Notes: generated by a model from the letters alone, not told the origin. Shown: positions 53,012-62,124, counted from the first letter of the stretch. The stretch: 64,000 nt of DNA from Cyclobacterium xiamenense (GCF_009467825.1 NZ_WIOK01000011.1:62001-126000), one strand, 5' to 3'. Numbers and translations are program-made.

Positions 53012-53701
53012 ATGTCTGAAAATAAATCCAAGGATCAAAACAGCCAAGCAGATAACGATGAGGACTTTGGGTTGCCTCCGGTTTCCATCAACCCACTGGA
53101 GTCCACACCTGCTGAAAAGCCTCCGGTAGCCCCGGTAGCGGAGAAAAAATCCGTGCCAACGAAACCGAAGATCGCAGCCACTACGGGCGGAAAAAAAACC
53201 AGTGCACCGGAGAAAAAGAAAAGCCGATCCTCCAACTGGGCGTTTGTATGGATTTTGCTTTTGGTTCTACTTATCGGATTTGGGGCGTATTATTGGGGTA
53301 ATTGGGGAGATTTTTCCAGCGACCAAGCAAGCGAAACGCCGGTTGCAGTTGAGGAACCGGTGCTGGATAACCCCGCTCCGCCAGCCCCTGTAGAGCCGGA
53401 GGAGGAAGTACCGGTTGCAGAAGACCCGGTGACCGAACCCGTGCTCACGGAGATCGATGGACGTGGGACCTCGGCCCGTTATTTTTTGGTCGTGGGAAGT
53501 TTTATTGACGACGACCTGGCAAGAGATTATTCAGCAAAACTCAATAAAGATGGACTGCAGACGTTTTTGATTCATCCGTATGGAGACATTCATTTTTACC
53601 GCCTGGCAGTTGGGCAGTACGAGAATGTAGACCTGGCCCTTGAGGCGAGGGAGGCTTCTCAAGAAGCGTATAATGAAAACTTATGGGTTTTGAAATATTA
53701 A
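53012..53701 (+). CDS. SPOR-domain membrane protein
   Basis: A 229-residue protein with a charged Pro/Lys-rich cytoplasmic part, one membrane helix (about residues 75-93, FVWILLLVLLIGFGAYYW), a Pro/Glu-rich linker and a C-terminal SPOR domain (YFLVVGSFIDDDLARDYSAKL and later strands). SPOR domains bind denuded peptidoglycan at division sites. It is followed at once (one base gap) by the ExbB gene. This suggests that the proton-driven complex is positioned on the wall or at the septum. Confidence 0.88.
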   Translation: MSENKSKDQNSQADNDEDFGLPPVSINPLESTPAEKPPVAPVAEKKSVPTKPKIAATTGGKKTSAPEKKKSRSSNWAFVWILLLVLLIGFGAYYWGNWGDFSSDQASETPVAVEEPVLDNPAPPAPVEPEEEVPVAEDPVTEPVLTEIDGRGTSARYFLVVGSFIDDDLARDYSAKLNKDGLQTFLIHPYGDIHFYRLAVGQYENVDLALEAREASQEAYNENLWVLKY

Positions 53702-53702
53702 T

Positions 53703-54404
53703 ATGATCCTAGCACAAACGTTGTCTACCAGTGACGGCCAACAGGCCGTTGATTCACTTGCCCTGTTAGAGGGATCCGGTTCTGCGGACATTGGCCTTTT
53801 GGAATTATTGGTAAAGGGGGGCTACATGATGATTCCGCTGTATCTGCTCTTTATACTGGCCATCTTTATATTTATCGAGCGGGTGATTACATTGAAAAAA
53901 GCCTCAAAAACACCCAAGGGTATGATTGATCAGGTCAAAATGATGGTGCAGAGCGGGAATATTGAGCAAGCAAAACTGATTTGCCAGGGCGAAGAAACGC
54001 CGGTCGCACACATGATCGCCAAGGGATTGGAGCGAATCGGTAGCCCCTTAAAAAACATCGAAGTGGCCATCGAAAATGTCGGAAAGATTGAGATCTATAA
54101 ACTGGAGAAAAACCTGGGATTGCTCGCTACCGTTTCTGGTGCCGCCCCCATGATCGGGTTTTTGGGTACCGTGGCCGGTATGATTCGGGCCTTTATTGGC
54201 GTAGCCCAGGAAGAGGGGATGGTTTCCCCAAAACTCCTTTCCACCGGGATTTACGAGGCGATGATTACTACGGCCACCGGACTCGTGGTGGGTATCGTTG
54301 CCTATTTGGGGTACAATTACCTGGTAACCCAGGTTTCCAAGTTGATACATAACATGGAGTACACCACCATCGAATTTATCGATTTACTTCAGGACAAGAA
54401 ATAG
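53703..54404 (+). CDS. exbB: MotA/TolQ/ExbB proton channel protein
   Basis: A 233-residue inner-membrane protein with three helices: near 38-60 (MMIPLYLLFILAIFIFIERV), near 130-155 and near 175-200. The conserved pore block GLLATVSGAAPMIGFLGTVAGM and TTATGLVVGI are present, with the TolQ/ExbB threonines. It forms a proton channel with ExbD. An N-terminal exported segment of about 35 residues precedes the first helix, as in Bacteroidota copies. It is a close neighbour of exbD and TonB genes in the same operon. Confidence 0.92.
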   Translation: MILAQTLSTSDGQQAVDSLALLEGSGSADIGLLELLVKGGYMMIPLYLLFILAIFIFIERVITLKKASKTPKGMIDQVKMMVQSGNIEQAKLICQGEETPVAHMIAKGLERIGSPLKNIEVAIENVGKIEIYKLEKNLGLLATVSGAAPMIGFLGTVAGMIRAFIGVAQEEGMVSPKLLSTGIYEAMITTATGLVVGIVAYLGYNYLVTQVSKLIHNMEYTTIEFIDLLQDKK

Positions 54405-54405
54405 C

Positions 54406-54798
54406 ATGGGCCTTCAGTCAAAAAACAAAATCGAAGCAGCATTCAGCATGTCGTCCATGACCGATATTATTTTCTTGCTGTTGATCTTTTTTATGCTTAC
54501 CTCTTCCTTTATTACACCCTCTGGATTGCCGGTCAACTTACCCTCCAGTGAAACCTCGGATATCGTGATGCAGGAGGTAACCGTAAGCATTACCAAAGAT
54601 CTGAAATATGCCGTCAACGACCGACAGGTGAGCAGAAATGAAATTAAAAACGAATTGACAGCGTTACTAAAAGACAAGCAAGGGTACGTGGTATTGCATA
54701 TCGACAAAGAGGTGCCTGTAGAACATTTGGTAGAGGTAGGTGGGATAGCGGCCTCGCTGGAAGCCAATGTCACCATCGCAACAAAACCGTTTCAGTAA
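54406..54798 (+). CDS. exbD: ExbD/TolR biopolymer transport protein
   Basis: A 130-residue protein with one N-terminal helix (about 18-42, TDIIFLLLIFFMLTSSF) that carries the essential Asp of TDI, then a small periplasmic domain (VTVSITKDLKYAVNDRQV). With ExbB it couples the proton gradient to movement of the TonB protein. It starts one base after exbB ends. Confidence 0.92.
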   Translation: MGLQSKNKIEAAFSMSSMTDIIFLLLIFFMLTSSFITPSGLPVNLPSSETSDIVMQEVTVSITKDLKYAVNDRQVSRNEIKNELTALLKDKQGYVVLHIDKEVPVEHLVEVGGIAASLEANVTIATKPFQ

Positions 54799-54801
54799 TC
54801 C

Positions 54802-55761
54802 ATGGAAGTTTGGGAAGACCGAAAAGAAACCCTGGACAACAAAAAAAAGGCAGTCCTGATTACGTTTATTTTAAACGTGCTGATACTGCTCGGATTTTAC
54901 TTTATCGTGGTGTGGAAGCAACCGGTGCCGCCCATGTCGCAGTTTGGTCTGGAATTGAATCTGGGCTTTTCCGATACGGGCATGGATAACGAACAAGCAG
55001 CTACCACCGCCACGAGTGCCTCCGAAGTGTCAGAAGAGGCACCCGCACCGGGTGACCCTTCTTCTCAGCCTTCTGAAAACATCGTACCCGTCAGCCCTCC
55101 CGAATCCACCCCCTCTCCGGCACAACCCAGTCCGAGCCAACCCAGGCAGGAAATTCAATCCAATGTACCCAGTCCTGTAAAGGCCGATACACAGCCTCAG
55201 CCCGCTGCCGAGCAGCCCAGGGAAACCCCCGAAAGGCCCGCAGAAACCCCCGTGACGGAAACCCCTGCCGAAGCAGAACCTGCGCCGGAGAAGGTGGAAG
55301 AAAAGAAACCGACCGTGGACCAGCGGGCGATATTTGGCGCAGGAGGCAATACCGGCTCTTCGAATCGGCCCTCCTCGGGTGATAACCAGGGAAGCTCCGG
55401 TCAGCCGGGCAACGAAGGCAACCCTCAGGGGACCGTGGATGGTCGATCCATTTTGCAATCCGGAAGCGGAAACACCGGAGACGGAGCGGGCTATAACCTG
55501 GATTTGGCAGGTTGGGATTTCGCTTCCAGGCCGCAGATTCAAGACAGACTATCCAACCGAAATGGGAGAATTGTTTTTCGGATAACGGTGAACGACAATG
55601 GGCGCATCGTTCAGGCTATCCCGCTTGAATACAACGTTAGTAACGAGGTGTTGAATTACTACCGTACCGTAGTCACCGGGCTTTCCTTTAAACGGCAGAG
55701 CGACAATCCCACCGCCGATTATTCCACCGGTCGAATTACCTTTATCATCCGGGTAGATTAA
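54802..55761 (+). CDS. Energy transducer TonB family protein
   Basis: A 319-residue protein with a cytoplasmic head, one membrane helix (about 14-36, VLITFILNVLILLGFYFIVVW), a Pro/Glu/Ser-rich linker (about 50-200) and a Gly/Ser-rich stretch, then a C-terminal TonB-like domain (RIVFRITVNDNGRIVQAI). It should transmit force from ExbBD to the outer membrane. The length of the linker exceeds that of E. coli TonB, and the last domain is short. It could equally be TolA-like, since it sits with a SPOR protein. Confidence 0.85.
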   Translation: MEVWEDRKETLDNKKKAVLITFILNVLILLGFYFIVVWKQPVPPMSQFGLELNLGFSDTGMDNEQAATTATSASEVSEEAPAPGDPSSQPSENIVPVSPPESTPSPAQPSPSQPRQEIQSNVPSPVKADTQPQPAAEQPRETPERPAETPVTETPAEAEPAPEKVEEKKPTVDQRAIFGAGGNTGSSNRPSSGDNQGSSGQPGNEGNPQGTVDGRSILQSGSGNTGDGAGYNLDLAGWDFASRPQIQDRLSNRNGRIVFRITVNDNGRIVQAIPLEYNVSNEVLNYYRTVVTGLSFKRQSDNPTADYSTGRITFIIRVD

Positions 55762-55770
55762 TCCCTCTCC

Positions 55771-57072
55771 ATGACGTACCAGGAATCCCTTGACTTTTTG
55801 TATCAGGCCTTGCCCATGTTTCAACGGGTAGGGGCGCCGGCCTTTAAGAAAGACCTCAGCAATACGCTTATGCTTTGCGATCGGTTGGGAAATCCCCAGC
55901 AAGCGCTTCGGAGCATTCATATCGCCGGGACCAACGGAAAAGGCAGTACATCCCATGCACTGGCCTCGGTACTCCAGACCGCCGGTTATAAGACCGGACT
56001 GTACACCTCGCCCCATTTGAAATCCTTTCGGGAACGAATAAAAATCAACGGACAGGAAATACCCGAGGCGGAAGTATGTCGCTTTGTGGAAGCCCATCGT
56101 GCCTTTTTGGAGGAGTTGAAGCCCAGCTTTTTTGAAATGACGGTTGCCATGGCTTTGGATTACTTCGTCCGGGAAGCGGTAGATTATGCCGTCATTGAGA
56201 CGGGCATGGGAGGGAGGTTTGATAGCACCAATGTGGTGACTCCTTTGCTCAGTGTCATTACCAACATCGGGATGGACCACATGCAATTTCTGGGAGACAG
56301 CCTGGAAAAAATTGCCGGTGAAAAAGCCGGTATTATCAAACAAGGCGTACCGGTCGTCATTGGGCAAACCCAGTCAGAGACGGTTGCGGTTTTCCGGCAA
56401 ACAGCCGCTCAAAAAAACGCCTCCATAGTATTCGCCGATCAGCACATGGAGGTGGTTCCGAAAGGCATCGTTGCCGGCCAGCTACCTCTTCGGGCGGTTT
56501 TTGAGATTCGACCAGTCGGTGGGAAAACCTGGGATCTCCCTATGGATTTGTTGGGCGATTACCAGGCCCGAAACCTTCCGGCAATCCTGCTGGCCCTCGA
56601 CAGTCTGAAAAGCATGGGCCTACGCATCCGGGAGGAAGCCATCCGAGACGGTTTGGCCAACACACAGGCAAGTACTGGCTTAAAGGGCCGATGGCAAATT
56701 TTAGGAAAAAATCCGACGATCATCTGTGATACGGGCCACAATATCGATGGGTTTCGGGTAATCCTGGATCAGCTTTTGAACCTTTCTTACCGCCAGTTGA
56801 CGCTGGTTCTCGGGATGGTTCGGGACAAAGATGTGGATGAGATTCTGGCATTGCTCCCGAAGGATGCAGCCTATATTTTTTGTCAGGCGGATCAACCAAG
56901 GTCGCTGCCTGCCGATGTGCTACAGCAAAAAGCGCTGGCATACGGACTTAGCGGGTGGGTTATTTCGGATGTAAACGAAGCCCTTGAATTTGCTAAAAAA
57001 AATGCCGTGGCAGATGACCTGATCTTCGTCGGAGGCAGTACATTTGTCGTCGCAGAAATCAACGGACTTTAA
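55771..57072 (+). CDS. folC: Folylpolyglutamate / dihydrofolate synthase
   Basis: A 433-residue cytoplasmic ligase of the Mur family that adds glutamate to folates and may also make dihydrofolate. The P-loop GTNGKGSTSHALASVL is near residue 53. ETGMGGRFDSTNVV and NIGMDHMQFLGDSLEKIAGEK provide Mg and ATP sites, and GNxHNI-type DTGHNIDGF is in the C-terminal domain. It lies nine bases after the TonB gene and five bases before trmB, and so may be part of the same transcript. Confidence 0.93.
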   Translation: MTYQESLDFLYQALPMFQRVGAPAFKKDLSNTLMLCDRLGNPQQALRSIHIAGTNGKGSTSHALASVLQTAGYKTGLYTSPHLKSFRERIKINGQEIPEAEVCRFVEAHRAFLEELKPSFFEMTVAMALDYFVREAVDYAVIETGMGGRFDSTNVVTPLLSVITNIGMDHMQFLGDSLEKIAGEKAGIIKQGVPVVIGQTQSETVAVFRQTAAQKNASIVFADQHMEVVPKGIVAGQLPLRAVFEIRPVGGKTWDLPMDLLGDYQARNLPAILLALDSLKSMGLRIREEAIRDGLANTQASTGLKGRWQILGKNPTIICDTGHNIDGFRVILDQLLNLSYRQLTLVLGMVRDKDVDEILALLPKDAAYIFCQADQPRSLPADVLQQKALAYGLSGWVISDVNEALEFAKKNAVADDLIFVGGSTFVVAEINGL

Positions 57073-57076
57073 AAAA

Positions 57077-57742
57077 ATGGGTAGAAAAAAACTGGAACGT
57101 TTTGCGCAAAACGAAGTCAATCCAAATGTGGTGCAACCGGGAAAGGAAATCTTTGAAACGATTAAGGGGAACTGGAAGCGGCAGCAATTTAAAAACGAGC
57201 ATCCCCTGGTAGTGGAACTGGCCTGCGGCAGGGGAGAGTTTACCGTCGGTTTGGGCAGACGGTACCCGGACAAGAACTTCGTTGGTGTGGACATCAAAGG
57301 CTCCCGTATTTGGAAAGGAAGTTCTCAGGCCTCGGAAGAAGGGCTGGAAAACGTAGCCTTTTTGCGAACACAGATTGAACGATTGGAAGAATCCTTTGCT
57401 CCGGGAGAAGTAGACGAGTTGTGGATAACCTTTCCCGACCCCCGGCCAAAGGATAGAGACGAAAAAAAGCGACTTACTTCCCCTCGTTTTTTGCAGCTTT
57501 ACAAGCAAATCATGCATCCCGGTGGACACATCCATTTCAAAACGGACAACACAGGGCTTTTTTCCTACACCGAAGAACTATTTTCCAGCCGTTCCGATAT
57601 TCGGGTGGAGCGACAGACCAGGGATTTTTATTCGTCCGAATGGAAGGATGCGCACCATGGAATCCAAACGCGCTACGAAAAGTTATTTATGGACAAAGGA
57701 GAAACCATCAAATACCTGGAATTCTCCTTCGTCCGGGATTAA
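57077..57742 (+). CDS. trmB: tRNA (guanine-46-N7)-methyltransferase
   Basis: A 221-residue SAM-dependent enzyme that methylates G46 of tRNAs. The SAM motif is VELACGRGEFTVGLG, followed by NFVGVDIKGSRIWKG, and the catalytic WITFPDPRPKDRDEKKRL is the family signature. The start at 57077 (MGRKKLERFAQNEVNP) follows the folC stop by four bases; an earlier start at 57044 lies inside folC. The gene ends with a four-base overlap with the convergent TrpF-like gene. Confidence 0.93.
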   Translation: MGRKKLERFAQNEVNPNVVQPGKEIFETIKGNWKRQQFKNEHPLVVELACGRGEFTVGLGRRYPDKNFVGVDIKGSRIWKGSSQASEEGLENVAFLRTQIERLEESFAPGEVDELWITFPDPRPKDRDEKKRLTSPRFLQLYKQIMHPGGHIHFKTDNTGLFSYTEELFSSRSDIRVERQTRDFYSSEWKDAHHGIQTRYEKLFMDKGETIKYLEFSFVRD

Positions 57743-58368
57743 TCTTCCAGTTCCAGGGCCTCTAATATGTCTGCCAGCTCGTCAAAATCCTTGATTCCAG
57801 GCCGGATTTCGTGCCCTCCCTTCATGCTGATGCCCTTTATTCCGGTAGCCTCCAACAATTCGCCGATGTTTTCAGCATCAAAGCCAAAGCCCAACAAAAC
57901 CTCGCAATTTTGGGCCAGGGAGCGGATGGATTTGATATCCTCGTCCTGAAGTTCCCGGTTTGAATCGGACTCCAGATTGAGTACGATTTGTTGTTTTCCG
58001 AGACTTTTGGAAAAGGATAAGATTTCCTCCCAGTCGCCTTCGGCAGGTAAGGTATAACGATAAATAAGTCCGTAACTACTATTATCCAGGAGTTGCAGGT
58101 GGTGCTTTTCTTCCACCTGTATCCAGCTGAAGCCTTCGTAGGCAGTCAGTGTTTGCAAAATTTCGTCAGGGTGTGTCAGGGAAAACTCCGCCACGTATTC
58201 CAGGCCCGAAAGCCAGTTGGTGATTTCTTTGAATTCAACCGGCGAAACATAGTGTTCGGAATGCTCCTCCAGCGAAAACCCCATTAGGTTTACATACATC
58301 CCGGAACAATACCTGGCATCGCTTAAATTATTTACATTGCTTATCTTTACAAAAGTTTTTAAAGCCAT
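57739..58368 (-). CDS. Phosphoribosylanthranilate isomerase-like protein lacking the catalytic Cys
   Basis: A 209-residue protein with the TIM-barrel pattern of TrpF. The opening FVKISNVNNLSDARYCSGM aligns with the TrpF start V-K-I-C-G-x-N-x-x-D-A, and the end GISMKGGHEIRPGIKDFDEL with the TrpF phosphate-site strand. The catalytic Cys is replaced by Ser10, and the Asp acid is not seen in its expected block. The chain is also divergent in the middle. A different reaction or a binding role is more likely than tryptophan synthesis. The start is the ATG at 58368; an upstream ATG would add 14 residues that do not fit. Confidence 0.6.
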   Translation of the reverse strand: MALKTFVKISNVNNLSDARYCSGMYVNLMGFSLEEHSEHYVSPVEFKEITNWLSGLEYVAEFSLTHPDEILQTLTAYEGFSWIQVEEKHHLQLLDNSSYGLIYRYTLPAEGDWEEILSFSKSLGKQQIVLNLESDSNRELQDEDIKSIRSLAQNCEVLLGFGFDAENIGELLEATGIKGISMKGGHEIRPGIKDFDELADILEALELED

Positions 58369-58419
58369 TTCAGTTTTGCGTATTATTTGTGTAATTTTAA
58401 CGGATTTCAAAGATAGAGA

Positions 58420-59109
58420 ATGAATGGTTTGGATAAAAGGTATTGTTTTCTCCCATTCCTGATTTTTACGATTGGTTGTGAGGTGTTGCGAGAAGATCCT
58501 TCGGTGATTACGTCGACTTTTTTACCGTTGGCTGTTGGAAATTTCTGGGAATACCGCGTCGAAAATACCCGGTATTTTGGGGAAGATGATTTTGAATCCG
58601 AGACGTTTTTTTACCGGGATCAAATAACCGATCAAACCCTCAATGCAGAAAACGAGCTCGTATTTTGGGTGCGAAGACAGCGATCCGCAGATCGGAATAT
58701 CTGGGATAATGAAAAGGCGTATACGCTGACTTTTTCGGGAGGAAGAGTGATTCGCCAAGACAATAACCTCCTGGAAATCATTTTGGTTTACCCCCTCCAT
58801 GTGGAAAGTAGTTGGGATGGGAACACCTATAATTCGCTACCTGCGAAATTCTTTTTCGTCGAAAGTGCGGGGGATCTACTGGTGGAAAACACCTATTTTC
58901 CGGAAACGATGACCATTCGGCAGAGCGAGGAAGACGATCTCATTACCCTTCGGGACAACCGCTACGAGGTTTTTGCCAGGGAAGTTGGGCTGATAGAAAG
59001 CTACTACGAAGTATTTCGCTACTGTTCCAGAAACGACTGCCTGGGACAACAAATCATTCAGGAGGGACGTTTTACTCATTTAAAACTAATCCGCCATGGG
59101 AAAGAGTAG
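58420..59109 (+). CDS. Hypothetical lipoprotein
   Basis: A 229-residue protein with a lipoprotein signal ending IFTIGC (Cys 20), then a beta-rich, acidic body (FLPLAVGNFWEYRVENT, FFYRDQITDQTL). No domain is recognised. Its last 14 bases overlap the start of the subtilase gene, so the two are co-translated and the lipoprotein might serve the protease, for example as an export partner or inhibitor. That link is an inference from position. Confidence 0.75.
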   Translation: MNGLDKRYCFLPFLIFTIGCEVLREDPSVITSTFLPLAVGNFWEYRVENTRYFGEDDFESETFFYRDQITDQTLNAENELVFWVRRQRSADRNIWDNEKAYTLTFSGGRVIRQDNNLLEIILVYPLHVESSWDGNTYNSLPAKFFFVESAGDLLVENTYFPETMTIRQSEEDDLITLRDNRYEVFAREVGLIESYYEVFRYCSRNDCLGQQIIQEGRFTHLKLIRHGKE

Positions 59110-60721
59110 CTTGTTTGCATGTGTATTTGTGCTGTTTTGCAGCGGAACCCAGCTGGTGGGTCAGGACCGATATGCCGTTCATTACAGCTATAAACCCACC
59201 GATCGATACAGCCTCAACCGGCCGCTGGAATTGGTAAGTGAGGCGTCCCTGGAGCGGAGAGCGAAGGAAAACAGTGCGTTGGACAGCACAGATATCCCGG
59301 TTTCCGAAAAGTACATTGCCGCAATAAGGGGCGACGTACAGGAAATCCTATACCATTCCAAATGGCTGAATGCCTCTCTGGTAGCCGCCGATTCCGCAGC
59401 AGTGGAGAAAATTGCTTCTTTGCCCTTTGTTTCCAAGGTGGTATATGTTGGCCGTGGGGGGAAGCAGCATGGACAAAACGGAACACTAAGTTACACGGGC
59501 AACGACCCCATCTTTGCGGAAACTCCCTCGGAAACGACTTTTGATTTTCAAAATCATATTCTGGGTATCCCCGAAATGCATGCGGATGGATTCAATGGGG
59601 AAGGCATCAAAATAGCCGTTTTTGACGCCGGTTTTTTAAATACCGATGCCATCGGTGGCCTGCAGCATCTGTTTAACGAAAACCGTATCCTGGCCACTCG
59701 AGACTTTGTACGGCCTGGATCCGGCGACGTATTCCGGACCGACACCCACGGAACAGGCGCCCTTTCCTTGTTGGCCTCCTTTGATCCCAGTCGGTTGATA
59801 GGAGGAGCCTACGCGGCATCGTACGTGCTGTGCATCACCGAAGACGTGGATTCAGAATACCGAATAGAAGAATACAATTGGGTGCGGGCGGCTGAATTTG
59901 CCGACAGTCTGGGCGTGCAGGTGATCAATAGCTCGCTTGGGTACAATTTATTTGACGACCCGGAAATGAATTACAGCCGGGAAGACCTCGATGGCGAAAC
60001 GGCCATTATCTCGATTGGGGCCGGAATGGCAGCCAATAAGGGAATACTGGTCGTCAGCAGTTCTGGAAACGAGGGAAACATCAGCTGGCAGACAATCACT
60101 GTACCTGCCGACGCCCGGGGAATTTTGGCCGTGGGTGCGATCAATAACCGATTTACTAAGGCTGGATTTAGCTCCATTGGCCCTAGCAGTGACGGCCGTA
60201 TCAAGCCGGAATTGGTGGCTTACGGATCTGGGGTAACCCTCTGGAGGCAGGTTGAGGGTACCAGTTTTTCCAGCGGTACCTCTTTCTCCGCACCGCAGAT
60301 AGCTGCTTTGGCAGCAGGGCTCTGGCAAGCCAACCCGGAGTGGACACGTGCCGAACTCAAAGACCGCCTGATACAAAGCGGGTCGCAGGCGAAAAATCCG
60401 GATTTTGAATTGGGATACGGGGTTCCGAATTACCTCAGGGCCTTGTATGGTGGGGAGGAGGGGACGTTGGTCGATGTACCTTCCCGGGTTTATCCCAACC
60501 CGCTGGATGACCAGGAACTTTTTGTGGAATTTGGGCAGGAAAATTCTTGCCAACTGACGCTTTACGACCTGCAAGGGAAAATGATCAGCTCGCTTCGCCT
60601 GGATCGTCCATTTCTACGAGACCCTTATCGGGTGGACATGGGCACCCTCATTCCGGGAATCTATTGGCTTGAGGTAGAGGACAATTCCGATGCTGCCCGC
60701 ATGAAGTTGTGGAAGAAATAA
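59096..60721 (+). CDS. S8 family serine protease with a type IX secretion tail
   Basis: A 541-residue subtilase. A signal peptide ends near residue 23 (QLVGQ) and an N-terminal propeptide-like part covers about 24-160. The triad is Asp177 (IAVFDAGF), His218 (TDTHGTGALS) and Ser396 (SGTSFSAPQIAAL), with oxyanion Asn325 in SSGNEGN. From about residue 460, VYPNPLDDQELFVEF through GIYWLEVE matches the type A sorting domain of the type IX secretion system, so the enzyme is likely exported across the outer membrane. It is co-transcribed with the lipoprotein gene upstream. Confidence 0.92.
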   Translation: MGKSSLFACVFVLFCSGTQLVGQDRYAVHYSYKPTDRYSLNRPLELVSEASLERRAKENSALDSTDIPVSEKYIAAIRGDVQEILYHSKWLNASLVAADSAAVEKIASLPFVSKVVYVGRGGKQHGQNGTLSYTGNDPIFAETPSETTFDFQNHILGIPEMHADGFNGEGIKIAVFDAGFLNTDAIGGLQHLFNENRILATRDFVRPGSGDVFRTDTHGTGALSLLASFDPSRLIGGAYAASYVLCITEDVDSEYRIEEYNWVRAAEFADSLGVQVINSSLGYNLFDDPEMNYSREDLDGETAIISIGAGMAANKGILVVSSSGNEGNISWQTITVPADARGILAVGAINNRFTKAGFSSIGPSSDGRIKPELVAYGSGVTLWRQVEGTSFSSGTSFSAPQIAALAAGLWQANPEWTRAELKDRLIQSGSQAKNPDFELGYGVPNYLRALYGGEEGTLVDVPSRVYPNPLDDQELFVEFGQENSCQLTLYDLQGKMISSLRLDRPFLRDPYRVDMGTLIPGIYWLEVEDNSDAARMKLWKK

Positions 60722-60801
60722 GGAAAAGAAAATAATTTTTCTTTTTTTTGCAATGATTCACACCAGTTACTTTCAATTTTCAATCGAACTTCCCTGCTCC
60801 C

Positions 60802-61455
60802 ATGAACCCTCTGATCGCCCCCTCCGTGCTCGCTGCCGATTTTGCTAATTTGCAACGTGAGGTAGAAATGATAAACGAATCCGAGTCGGATTTTATCCAT
60901 GTCGATATCATGGATGGGGTCTTTGTGCCCAATATATCCATGGGCTTACCGGTAGTAGAAGCCATCAATCGTCATGCGAAAAAACCATTGGATGTACATT
61001 TGATGATTGTGAATCCGGAAAGATACCTTAGTGATTTTAAAAAAGCCGGAGCGGCGCACATCACCGTTCATTTGGAAGCCTGTCCTCATTTGCACCGAAC
61101 GGTGCAGACCATCAAAGATTTGGGTTGCCGGGCAGGTGTGGCAGTGAATCCTCATAGCCCCATTTCCCAACTCGAAGACATTATCCGGGAGGTGGATATT
61201 GTATTGCTGATGTCGGTTAACCCCGGTTTTGGCGGGCAATCGTTTATAGAAAATACCTATGCGAAAGTTCAGAAGCTCAAGAAACTGATCGTTGAGACGG
61301 GGTCCCATGCGAAAATTGAAATCGATGGGGGAGTAAGCATGGAGAATGCAAAGAAACTAGTTGATACAGGTGCAACAATTTTGGTCGCCGGTAACTTTGT
61401 CTTTTCCTCAAAAAATCCACAGGAAACCATTAAAAAGCTAAAAAATATTGGTTAA
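60802..61455 (+). CDS. rpe: Ribulose-phosphate 3-epimerase
   Basis: A 217-residue TIM-barrel enzyme of the pentose phosphate pathway, interconverting ribulose 5-phosphate and xylulose 5-phosphate. The blocks IAPSVLAADFANLQ, FIHVDIMDGVFVPN, LDVHLMIVNPERY, LLMSVNPGFGGQSF and IEIDGGVSMENAK carry the metal and phosphate ligands. The length is normal. It is a separate unit after the subtilase gene. Confidence 0.96.
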   Translation: MNPLIAPSVLAADFANLQREVEMINESESDFIHVDIMDGVFVPNISMGLPVVEAINRHAKKPLDVHLMIVNPERYLSDFKKAGAAHITVHLEACPHLHRTVQTIKDLGCRAGVAVNPHSPISQLEDIIREVDIVLLMSVNPGFGGQSFIENTYAKVQKLKKLIVETGSHAKIEIDGGVSMENAKKLVDTGATILVAGNFVFSSKNPQETIKKLKNIG

Positions 61456-61472
61456 GTGTAAGATTCAAGCTG

Positions 61473-61515
61473 TTCACATAAAAATTGGCGTATTTTTTGC
61501 CAATTAACTTGTGAA
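61473..61515. repeat. Nested hairpin after rpe
   Basis: An outer stem TTCACA/TGTGAA (61473-61478 with 61510-61515) and an inner stem AATTGGC/GCCAATT (61483-61489 with 61499-61505) are separated by four-base internal loops on each side. It could be the rpe terminator or a regulatory RNA structure; the T run lies in the loop and not after the stem. Confidence 0.5.
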
Positions 61516-61575
61516 ATAAGTGGATTCTAATTTAATTCGTATGTATAAAGGGTTTTATAAACAGAAATAGAAATT

Positions 61576-62091
61576 ATGAAAAAAGTATTTGTATTGGCTT
61601 TCTTATTGGTTGGACTGATCGGATTTCACACACAAGCCCAGGACGAAGCAGCAGAAGAAATTACCGATGAAGAATTGGCAAAGTTTGCTGCCATGGAAGA
61701 TTCTGTCATGGCGTTTTACGAGCAAAAAAACGAGGAACTGGTATCCATGATTAAGGATAACGAGGTGATCGATGGTGCCGCCCGGTACAATGAAATTAAA
61801 GATGCCTGGGACGACGAAGAAAAAATGGCTGAGATCGAGGTCACCGACGAAGAAAAAGGGGCATACGAAGCAATCATGGAATTTATGGGTTCGTTGAGTA
61901 ATGAAGTAAGGGACCTGAAAATAGGCCTCATTAAAAACGACGATGTGTTGGGTGTAGCTACGTACAACAAGGTCAACAAAGCCATCAAAGAAAACCCGGA
62001 GATCAAGGAAAAAGTAGATACCTTGATTGCCGAATTGAAAGAGAAGCGAAGTACCGAATCTGCAGAAGGAGAAGCAGATGCCGGCGAATAG
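61576..62091 (+). CDS. Acidic exported protein of unknown function
   Basis: A 171-residue protein with a signal peptide cut near residue 21 (HTQAQ). The mature chain is acidic and almost fully helical, with Glu/Asp-rich stretches (DEAAEEITDEELAKF) and two similar halves around MIKDNEVIDGAARYNEIKDA and LIKNDDVLGVATYNKVNKAI, which read as an internal repeat. This suggests a small periplasmic helix bundle. I recognise no family. The terminator at 62125-62156 closes the gene. Confidence 0.75.
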   Translation: MKKVFVLAFLLVGLIGFHTQAQDEAAEEITDEELAKFAAMEDSVMAFYEQKNEELVSMIKDNEVIDGAARYNEIKDAWDDEEKMAEIEVTDEEKGAYEAIMEFMGSLSNEVRDLKIGLIKNDDVLGVATYNKVNKAIKENPEIKEKVDTLIAELKEKRSTESAEGEADAGE

Positions 62092-62124
62092 AATCGCGAT
62101 TTTTAATAAAAAAATAAAAAAACA

